This document shows positions 17,557 to 24,426 of a DNA stretch of 24,426 nucleotides, piece by piece (the stretch's first letter is position 1; each line of letters starts with the position of its first letter). Location: the NCBI GenBank assembly GCA_029256485.1, contig JAQSXU010000050.1:1-24426 (forward strand), in the 5' to 3' direction. Origin of the DNA: Clostridiaceae bacterium. GTDB lineage: Bacteria > Bacillota_A > Clostridia > Clostridiales > Clostridiaceae. The notes under the pieces were generated by a model. It worked only from the letters and a program-made list of their open reading frames with translations, did not search any database and was not told the DNA's origin. A program made the position numbers and the translations under genes.

Positions 17557-18816
17557 TTATAAAGGCATTTTATAATCTACAAAAAGTTCACTAGTGTCTG
17601 TTTCTTCAAACAACTCATTGTATCTATAAATTTGCTCATCTATTGGTGTTTTCTTAGTTTCAAAGACTGATTTTAGCATTTCTAAGGCTTCTCTCATTTG
17701 CTCTATTGTAGGTTCTTTTCCTTCACTTTCAATGGTATCTTGGACAAGTTTAATTTTCTTATATGGTTCGACTACACCTTTTTTATATTCCTCATCATTC
17801 CAATTGTAATTCTGAGTACATACAGCAATTCCTAAACTCCTAGAAATAAAAGAATATTTTTTTCTTTTCAATTCCTTGCTATCTTGAAACTTTTTCTTAA
17901 CCAATTCAACATCAACAACTTTATCAAAAGAATATGCATTAATTGAAGATTGATCTTTTTCCATCAATTTTTTTAATACATTTCCTGGTCCTAATTCTAT
18001 TACATCTGTTATTCCAATCCCTCTTAAATATTCCATTGTATTTCCCCATTGAACAGGTTGTACTATTTGCTTTGTTAGATTATTGATAATACTCTTCTCA
18101 TCTGTGTATGGGCGTGAATTTATATTAGAAATAACATCCCAATCTAGCTCATTAAATTTATATTTTTCTAATTCAATTTTAAACTTGTCTGCAGCTGGCT
18201 GCATAAGTGGGCTATGAAAAGGTCCACTAACTTTCATCAAAGTTACCTTTCCATTAAGATTATTTAATTTTTCAGCTGCCATAGATACAGCTTCTTTATG
18301 TCCTGAAATAACTATTTGATCTTTTGAGTTATAATTTGATATAACAACAACTTTTTCACCAGTGGATATCTCACTACAAACATCTTCAATAATATATTTA
18401 CTTATTCCCCCGATAGCTGCCATTGAACCACCACTCTGTTCAACTGCCTCTTGCATGAACTTACCCCTGCTTCTAGCTATCTTTAATGCATCTGAGAAAT
18501 TAATAGTTCCTGAACAAGTTAATGCAGATAATTCTCCTAGGCTATGTCCTGCAGAACAAATAGGTTTAGCACCTATTTCTTGCATATATACTTTAAAGGC
18601 TGCTACACTTGCGGTTAATATTGCTGGCTGAGTGTTTTCTGTTCTAGTAAGTTCTCCAATGTTTCCATCTATACATAAACTCTTTAAGTCAAATCCTAGC
18701 ACATTATTGGCTTCATTAAATACTTCATCTGCGATCTTGTATTTCGAACATAGATCCTTTCCCATGCCAATATATTGAGATCCTTGTCCTGGCATAATTA
18801 ACGCTATTTTATTCAT
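17557..18816 (-). CDS. Stand-alone malonyl-CoA:ACP acyltransferase (trans-AT) with C-terminal extension
   Basis: 419 residues. The first 290 form a FabD-type acyltransferase: GQGSQYIGMG at the N-terminus, catalytic Ser92 in GHSLGE, malonate-binding Arg117 in ARSRGKFMQ, and catalytic His201 in GPFHSPLM. These are the motifs of malonyl-CoA-specific enzymes. Its place between an NRPS and two AT-less PKS modules shows that it should load malonate onto their ACPs in trans. Residues about 305-419 form an extra charged, mostly helical region absent from ordinary FabD (about 310 residues); its role is unknown to me, and docking to the PKS is one possibility. The ATG at 18816 has a GGAGGG site upstream and lies 25 nt after the NRPS stop, so the genes are in one operon. 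Confidence 0.93.
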   Translation of the reverse strand: MNKIALIMPGQGSQYIGMGKDLCSKYKIADEVFNEANNVLGFDLKSLCIDGNIGELTRTENTQPAILTASVAAFKVYMQEIGAKPICSAGHSLGELSALTCSGTINFSDALKIARSRGKFMQEAVEQSGGSMAAIGGISKYIIEDVCSEISTGEKVVVISNYNSKDQIVISGHKEAVSMAAEKLNNLNGKVTLMKVSGPFHSPLMQPAADKFKIELEKYKFNELDWDVISNINSRPYTDEKSIINNLTKQIVQPVQWGNTMEYLRGIGITDVIELGPGNVLKKLMEKDQSSINAYSFDKVVDVELVKKKFQDSKELKRKKYSFISRSLGIAVCTQNYNWNDEEYKKGVVEPYKKIKLVQDTIESEGKEPTIEQMREALEMLKSVFETKKTPIDEQIYRYNELFEETDTSELFVDYKMPL

Positions 18817-18841
18817 AATTTTCCCTCCATTACTCTTATCT

Positions 18842-21800
18842 TTAATTATTGGTTATCATTTTCATTAATTTGAAATAATTGTACGCTAATTTTTCAATTT
18901 TTTTGATTTTTAATTTACTATCATCAAATTTCCACTGAAAACTGATTCTATCCTCTAACACCATCATCTTTATTAATAAATCAAACCCCTTTGTATGATA
19001 TTCTGTGATATCTTCATCGTTTGTTATTAATAAAGCAATATCATGGTTATCTTTGTAAAAATTTTTATTAGATGATACTTCTTCAAACTTATAGCTTTCC
19101 TTATCTAAACAATGATTAATTTTGTCATTCATTTTCTTGAAAATACTATAAAAATCTCTTATCTCATCAACCTCATTAACTTCTAAAGTGATAGGACATA
19201 TATGGTTCTTATCTCTAAGAACTAGATTCATACTTACTTGTTCAAATTCAGTTACTTCATATAAGAGATATGCATACAAGGAAACCAGCAAATTTTCAAT
19301 ATTAACCTCTAATTGATCTGATTTTTTCTTTAAATCATTGAAAATATCGCCTTTAACAATAAAACTTAAATTTCTCTCCTCATGCTCACTGTTATCATAA
19401 TTAAAATACTCATCAGGTAATGTTAATTTTCCTGTACTTATTTCTTTTGAATAATTCCTATTATTTCTGTCAATGAACATAGCAAGTCTTGCTATGGATG
19501 GATTGTCAAAAATATCTGCTACTCCTACTATTCCTGGGAATATCTTTTCAATGCTTGAATGCATTTTAATTAACAGTAACGAATTACCTCCTAAATCGAA
19601 GAAATTATTATATATTCCTATTTGTGATGATTTTAATAGTGAGCACCATAATTCTAATAAAACTTTTTCAGTTTCGGTAGAAGGTTTCTTATTATAACTA
19701 TCACTATTACTTACCTCTATTGTTGGACTAGGTAAAGATTTTCTGTCTACTTTACCATTAAGAGTAAGAGGCATACTATCTAACTTTACATATGCTTTAG
19801 GAATCATATAGTTAGGTAACCTATCACATAACATTTCTTGAAATTGTTGATTGCTAATCTTCTTATTTGCTGTATAGTATGCAGCTAGAAACCTATCTCC
19901 TGAATCTCCCTCCTTTACAACTACTACACACTCATTAATGTTGTCAATTTTTCTAATATTCTCTTCTATCTCACCCAGTTCAATTCTGAATCCTCTTAAC
20001 TTGATTTGATCATCTATTCTTCCGATAAAGTAAATGTTTCCATCAGCTGTTAACTTAACCAAATCACCAGTCTTATATATTTTTTCATGTTCCTTGAAAG
20101 GATTATCAACGATCTTATCTTGTGTCAATTCTTCCCTATTCAAATATCCCTTTACAAGACCATCTCCACCAATACATAATTCACCTGGAACACCTATTGG
20201 TTGAAGTTTATAGTTTTTATCCAAAACATACATGTATGTATTTGCAATTGGTCTTCCTATAGGAATATTTTTTTCTGTACCATCTAAATGATTTATACAG
20301 TAGTAAGAAGCAAATACAGTACTTTCTGTAGGACCATAAACATGTATTATTTTATCTTTTCCCATGTAATCAAAGGCTTTTTTTACATGTCCTGGTGATA
20401 CTCTTTCACCACCAAAAAGAATCTTTCTTATATCCTTGAATATTTCAGGCTTTAGATCTACTAATGTATTAAACAGTGCTGTAGTCACAAAAAATATGCT
20501 TATCTTTTCATTTATTATGATATCTGACAGTTTTATAAGATCTAGAATTTTTTCTTTATCTATCAAAACTAATGATGCACCATTAAGCAAAGCGCCATAT
20601 ATATCAAAAGTAGATCCATCAAATGCATAATTAGATAGCTGTAATATTCTGTCACTTGTTTTTATATCAATGTAATTTGTATTCCTCACAACTCTCACAA
20701 TATTATAGTGATTAGTGAGGTTACCTTTTGGCTTGCCTGTTGAGCCTGAAGTATACATCACATATGCAAGGTCACTTGAAACATTTATACCTTGGAAATT
20801 ATCATAACATTCATCTTCTGCATCAGACCTTAGTTCATCTACATAGGAAACTGTTGTGCAGTTTGACTTATTAATATCATCTATAATATCTGAGAACCTT
20901 TCCTTTAAGATATCTTCAATGATAAATATAGGTGTCTTGGAATCTTCAATAATATCCCTGACTCTTCCCAATGGATATTCAGGATCAATTGGTAAATAGG
21001 CTCCACCAGCTTTTAAAATACCTAACATAATAGCAATCATATCTAGTGAACGATTAATCATTAATCCTACTATTACATTACTTTTAACACCTTTATTTCT
21101 CAAAACTCTCGCAAATTTATTTGCTCTCTCATTTAATTGCCTATAGGTTATTTGATCACCTTTGTAAATTAATGCAATGTTATTAGGATATTTTTCTGCC
21201 TGATCTTCAAAAAGAGCATTAATAGTTTTATCTTTGGGATATAAAATTTCCGTGTTATTAAAATCATTTATTATATGCTTTTTCTCTTTATAAGTTAAGA
21301 GCTCAATATCACCCAATTCTATATTGGGATTTGCAACTACTTGTTCAATAATATTGATAAAATACCTTAACATATCTTCTATAGTTTCTTGTTTGTAAAG
21401 CGCTTTGCAATATTCAAATGTAATCTTTATTCCAAAATCATTTTCCTCAGCTAATACAGATATATCAAATTTTGAAACATTATGTTCAATATTATATGGA
21501 GAAATTTTCAACTCGCCTAAAATTGGATGAATCTCTGAAAAATCTTTTCTCTGCATATCAAAGGTTACGTCAAACAATGGATTTTTTCTTCCATCACGCC
21601 TTATTTTTAAGTCATCAATAAGATCTTCAAATTGATAATCTTTATTATCAAATGCATCTAAGGTGTTATTCCTTACATTCTTCAAAAATTCAGTAAATGT
21701 CAAGGAAGAATCAACATTATTTCTCATCACTAGCATATTAACAAACATTCCTACAACATTATTTAGATCGTAGTTATTTCTTAAGGTTGCTGGTGAACCT

Positions 21801-22978
21801 ATTATAATATCATCATTTCTAGCATATCTAGATAATAGTACATTCAGATTTGCCAACATTATCATATATAAAGTACATGAATTTGCTTTAGCTACATTGT
21901 TTAGTGCTTCTGATAACTTAGAGTCTACTTGAACTGATACAGTCCCTCCAACAAAACTATGAGCTGTTTCTCTATCAAAGTCAGTAGGTAAGTCTAAAAC
22001 AGGTATTTCACCTGAAAATCTTTTTCTCCAAAATGCTCCTTGCTTCTTTAGCTCATCACTTTCCATAATCTCATGTTGCCAAACTGCAAAATCTCTATAT
22101 TGTAGTCTTAATTTAGCTAGTTCCTTTCCTTCATATAGTTTTGACAAATCATCCATGAGTATTTTCATTGATATTCCATCTGAAATAATATGATGCATAT
22201 CCATTACGAAGATATGTTTATATGGGTTAACTTTAAAAATTCCTACTCTAAAAAGGGGAACTTGTCCTAAATCAAAAGGTTTTATAAAGCTTTCAATTTC
22301 ACTTATTAAATTGTCTTCAGCAACTTCTCTATAATCAGTTCTAATTTTAATATCATTGTGTATACGCTGTACTAATTCCTCCTCATAGAATTCAAATGAA
22401 CTCCTCAATGATTCATGCCTTTGCACTAAATCCTTTATTGACCTTTCAAAATTATTTCTGTTAAGCTCTCCATCTAAAACCATAATGGCAGGAATGTTAT
22501 AACTTATTCCTACTTCATCCATATTATTTACTATAAATAATCGTTCTTGAGCAAATGAGACTGGGTATACTTCTCTATCCTCAACATGCCTAATTTTAAT
22601 AACTTCATCCTTACTTTCATTAATAATTAAATCTGATAGATTAATTATTCTTGAATCTTTAAAAAATTCACTTAAAGAAATTCTTACATTGAATTCCCTT
22701 TCAATGTTTGATAATAACACTGTAGCACTTAATGAGTGGCCTCCTAGTTCAAAAAAGTTATCATTTATTCCAAAGCTCCCTACTTCAAGTACTTCCTTGA
22801 ATAATTGCACTAGCCTGACTTCTCTAGAATTTCTTGGTGCCTCATAATTATTGAGGTCACTCATAGCTATATCAGGCTCAGGTAATGCATTTTTATCAAT
22901 TTTTCCATTCACTGTAAGTGGTATCCTATCAATCTTAACAAAGTAGGATGGAATCATATACTCTGGTAACTCTTTCAA
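18842..22978 (-). CDS. NRPS, downstream part: A1 C-terminal end-PCP-C-A(Ile-like)-PCP-half C
   Basis: 1378 residues counted from a TTG at 22978 that is really an internal Leu codon; the frame belongs to the same gene as the upstream part. It opens with the end of A1 (LPEYMIPSYF to LTVNGKIDK with the A10 lysine). PCP1 (Ser82 in GGHS), C (about 134-560, HHIISDG at 262), A2 (about 570-1085, YTSGSTGKPKG at 742, A10 Lys1076) and PCP2 (Ser1133 in GGNS) follow. By alignment to GrsA the A2 pocket reads D-G-F-F-L-G-V-V-F-K, one change from the known isoleucine code DGFFLGVVYK. The last 200 residues resemble only the C-terminal lobe of a condensation domain and lack an HHxxxDG lobe. No E or TE domain is present. 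As the DNA stands, this part has no proper start or ribosome binding site. Confidence 0.88.
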   Translation of the reverse strand: MKELPEYMIPSYFVKIDRIPLTVNGKIDKNALPEPDIAMSDLNNYEAPRNSREVRLVQLFKEVLEVGSFGINDNFFELGGHSLSATVLLSNIEREFNVRISLSEFFKDSRIINLSDLIINESKDEVIKIRHVEDREVYPVSFAQERLFIVNNMDEVGISYNIPAIMVLDGELNRNNFERSIKDLVQRHESLRSSFEFYEEELVQRIHNDIKIRTDYREVAEDNLISEIESFIKPFDLGQVPLFRVGIFKVNPYKHIFVMDMHHIISDGISMKILMDDLSKLYEGKELAKLRLQYRDFAVWQHEIMESDELKKQGAFWRKRFSGEIPVLDLPTDFDRETAHSFVGGTVSVQVDSKLSEALNNVAKANSCTLYMIMLANLNVLLSRYARNDDIIIGSPATLRNNYDLNNVVGMFVNMLVMRNNVDSSLTFTEFLKNVRNNTLDAFDNKDYQFEDLIDDLKIRRDGRKNPLFDVTFDMQRKDFSEIHPILGELKISPYNIEHNVSKFDISVLAEENDFGIKITFEYCKALYKQETIEDMLRYFINIIEQVVANPNIELGDIELLTYKEKKHIINDFNNTEILYPKDKTINALFEDQAEKYPNNIALIYKGDQITYRQLNERANKFARVLRNKGVKSNVIVGLMINRSLDMIAIMLGILKAGGAYLPIDPEYPLGRVRDIIEDSKTPIFIIEDILKERFSDIIDDINKSNCTTVSYVDELRSDAEDECYDNFQGINVSSDLAYVMYTSGSTGKPKGNLTNHYNIVRVVRNTNYIDIKTSDRILQLSNYAFDGSTFDIYGALLNGASLVLIDKEKILDLIKLSDIIINEKISIFFVTTALFNTLVDLKPEIFKDIRKILFGGERVSPGHVKKAFDYMGKDKIIHVYGPTESTVFASYYCINHLDGTEKNIPIGRPIANTYMYVLDKNYKLQPIGVPGELCIGGDGLVKGYLNREELTQDKIVDNPFKEHEKIYKTGDLVKLTADGNIYFIGRIDDQIKLRGFRIELGEIEENIRKIDNINECVVVVKEGDSGDRFLAAYYTANKKISNQQFQEMLCDRLPNYMIPKAYVKLDSMPLTLNGKVDRKSLPSPTIEVSNSDSYNKKPSTETEKVLLELWCSLLKSSQIGIYNNFFDLGGNSLLLIKMHSSIEKIFPGIVGVADIFDNPSIARLAMFIDRNNRNYSKEISTGKLTLPDEYFNYDNSEHEERNLSFIVKGDIFNDLKKKSDQLEVNIENLLVSLYAYLLYEVTEFEQVSMNLVLRDKNHICPITLEVNEVDEIRDFYSIFKKMNDKINHCLDKESYKFEEVSSNKNFYKDNHDIALLITNDEDITEYHTKGFDLLIKMMVLEDRISFQWKFDDSKLKIKKIEKLAYNYFKLMKMITNN

Positions 22979-23029
22979 TAAATATTGTCTTACTTCTGTT
23001 CTTTCAATAAATATTGTCTTACTTCTGTT
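22971..23029. repeat. Perfect 29-bp tandem duplication causing a frameshift in the NRPS gene
   Basis: The 29-nt unit at 22972-23000, starting CTTTCAATAAATATT, is repeated exactly at 23001-23029; with one further matching base the period-29 tract spans 22971-23029. Since 29 is not a multiple of 3, the second copy throws translation out of frame, to a TAA at 22992-22990. Deleting one copy joins EVRQYLLKE directly to LPEYMIPSYF, the expected A-domain sequence, with no other change. Confidence 0.95.
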
Positions 23030-24426
23030 ACTTTGATATCATTTACACATACTATGTATGCGCATAGATAGTTAGCTCCTTTTTTATCATCTCTACATAA
23101 TACTGTAGCTGCTTTTATTTCCTCATGTCTTAATAGATGCTTTTCTATCTCTCCAGGTTCTATCCTGAATCCTCTGATTTTTACTTGATTATCTATTCTT
23201 CCTAAAAACTCAATTTCTCCACCAGGCAGCCATCTTACTAAATCTCCTGTTCTATACAGTCTTTCGCCTTTTGCAAATGGATTTGGTACAAACTTCCTTT
23301 CTGTCAGCTCTGGATTATTTAAATAACCTCTAGCTATTCCATCTCCACCTACATAAAGTTCACCTACTGCTCCTATCGGTTGTATATTTTCATACTGATC
23401 AAAAATATAGGCTGTAGAATTACTTATTGGATATCCTATCGGTATACTGGTTTCATACTCTTTTTCTATAGGATAGCAGGTTGAAAATGTTGTATTTTCT
23501 GTTGGTCCATAGCCATTTATTACTTTAATCCCTCTGCATATATTCCTTACTTTATTTATTTGATTCACTGGAAGGATGTCTCCTCCTGATAGTAAATATT
23601 TTAGACCTAAAAAAGTATCTGGTTTTTCTTCAGCTATTTGCCTAAACAATGGTGCAGTAAGCCACATAGTTGTTATCTTTTCTTCTTTTATTATTTCTGA
23701 TAACCTTTCAGCACTTAGTATAGTTTCCTTATTGGTTAAATATAACCTCATTCCATTTAGCAAGCTTCCCCATATTTCTAATGTAGAAGCGTCGAAAACA
23801 ATAGTGCTTGTTTGCAGCATTCTGTCCTGCTCATCAAATTTTATGAAATTTGTATTCTTAACTAATCTCACTACATTTCTATGCTCAACTGCTACTCCCT
23901 TTGGTTTGCCTGTTGACCCTGAAGTATAAATTATATATATTAAATCAGTTGCTTTATTTACACAATCCAGGTTACTTCCGTCTTCCATAAGGATTTCATC
24001 ACTATCTACAAGTAATTTGTTTTCTACAAAACCTAGCTTTTCTGATAAGTGTTTTTTAGTAAGTACTATGTTTGCTCTACTATCCTCTAACATGTATCTT
24101 ACTCTTTCCTTAGGATAATCTACATCTATTGGGAGATAAGCCCCCCCAGCTTTCAGCACTCCTAAAATACTTGCTATACCCTCAAAGCCACTTTCCATCA
24201 TGACTCCTACGGGTTCGTCAACTTCTACTCCTTTTTTCCTGAGAGCCCTAGCTATCTGATTTGCTTTGAAGTTTAATTCACTATAAGTTAGTTCCTTTCC
24301 TTCATATATTAATGCAATGTTATTAGATTTATTTTTAACTTGCTCTTCAAACAGCTCACTTACACTCTTATTCCTTGGATATACTGTTTTGGTGTCATTA
24401 AATTCATTTATTATCTGATCCTTTTC
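22990..24426 (-). CDS. NRPS, upstream part: adenylation domain A1 (5' end outside window, frameshifted 3' end)
   Basis: 478 residues open from the window edge; the real start lies outside. The frame begins in the linker before an adenylation domain (EFNDTKTVYPRNKSVSELFEEQ) and runs through LKAGGAYLPID, YTSGSTGKPKG, the A5 motif GYGPTENTT, GELYVGGDGIARGYLN, YRTGDLVRW and GRIDNQVKIRGFRIEPGEIE. It stops soon after VTEVRQYLLKE because of the 29-bp duplication, before the A10 lysine and carrier domain, which are in the next frame. By alignment to GrsA the pocket reads D-A-L-W-L-S-G-T-F, with the lysine supplied by the next frame. It resembles aliphatic, valine-type codes but matches none I can name with certainty. 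If the duplication is real and fixed, this is a broken gene; corrected, it is one NRPS of at least 1851 residues. Confidence 0.88.
   Translation of the reverse strand, partial: EKDQIINEFNDTKTVYPRNKSVSELFEEQVKNKSNNIALIYEGKELTYSELNFKANQIARALRKKGVEVDEPVGVMMESGFEGIASILGVLKAGGAYLPIDVDYPKERVRYMLEDSRANIVLTKKHLSEKLGFVENKLLVDSDEILMEDGSNLDCVNKATDLIYIIYTSGSTGKPKGVAVEHRNVVRLVKNTNFIKFDEQDRMLQTSTIVFDASTLEIWGSLLNGMRLYLTNKETILSAERLSEIIKEEKITTMWLTAPLFRQIAEEKPDTFLGLKYLLSGGDILPVNQINKVRNICRGIKVINGYGPTENTTFSTCYPIEKEYETSIPIGYPISNSTAYIFDQYENIQPIGAVGELYVGGDGIARGYLNNPELTERKFVPNPFAKGERLYRTGDLVRWLPGGEIEFLGRIDNQVKIRGFRIEPGEIEKHLLRHEEIKAATVLCRDDKKGANYLCAYIVCVNDIKVTEVRQYLLKEQK

Noticed and set aside
22978..22990. Separate NRPS gene starting at a TTG at 22978
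   Set aside because: The TTG is the Leu codon of YLLKE inside the duplicated unit, has no ribosome binding site, and would start a protein in the middle of an adenylation domain.
23576..23929. 117-codon open frame on the plus strand
   Set aside because: Lies fully opposite the core of adenylation domain A1, with no ribosome binding site or family motif.

Overview
The window is strongly AT-rich, with good AGGAGG-type ribosome binding sites. Every supportable gene lies on the minus strand, so transcription runs from high to low coordinates. Codon use, AT content and gene families fit a Firmicute of the Clostridium type; this is inferred, and no species marker is present. The main content is part of a hybrid nonribosomal peptide synthetase / trans-AT polyketide synthase cluster that continues past the right edge.

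Right part (24426 to 7957), in transcription order. First comes an NRPS entering from outside the window: adenylation domain A1, carrier PCP1, condensation domain C, adenylation domain A2, carrier PCP2, and a C-terminal half-condensation domain. Next is a stand-alone malonyl-type acyltransferase with a long C-terminal extension. Two KS-DH-KR-ACP polyketide synthases without internal AT domains follow. The free AT presumably loads both ACPs. A2 carries an isoleucine-like pocket and A1 a less certain aliphatic one, so the visible part would make (aliphatic aa)-Ile extended by two malonate units. The first DH has lost key motif residues; the second looks more complete. No thioesterase or reductase release domain is seen. 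The NRPS frame is broken at A1/PCP1 by a perfect 29-bp tandem duplication (22971-23029), and removing one copy restores a single frame exactly.

Middle part (7956 to 6164). Just past the last PKS is a 127-bp inverted-repeat element that can fold as a three-way junction. Then comes a PadR-type repressor gene with a promoter overlapped by one of two identical 19-bp operator copies, followed by a six-helix membrane protein with an N-terminal PadR-associated (HAAS/DUF1700-like) domain, and a hairpin terminator.

Left part (6163 to 1). An 850-bp gene-poor stretch precedes an MFS exporter. Then come a MacA-like membrane fusion protein, a MacB/LolD-type ABC ATPase and a MacB/FtsX-type permease, arranged as one operon and plausibly exporting the product. 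A terminator follows, beside debris of a group II intron-type reverse transcriptase. At the edge is the start of a second PadR-type gene, whose promoter is also covered by paired operator palindromes.
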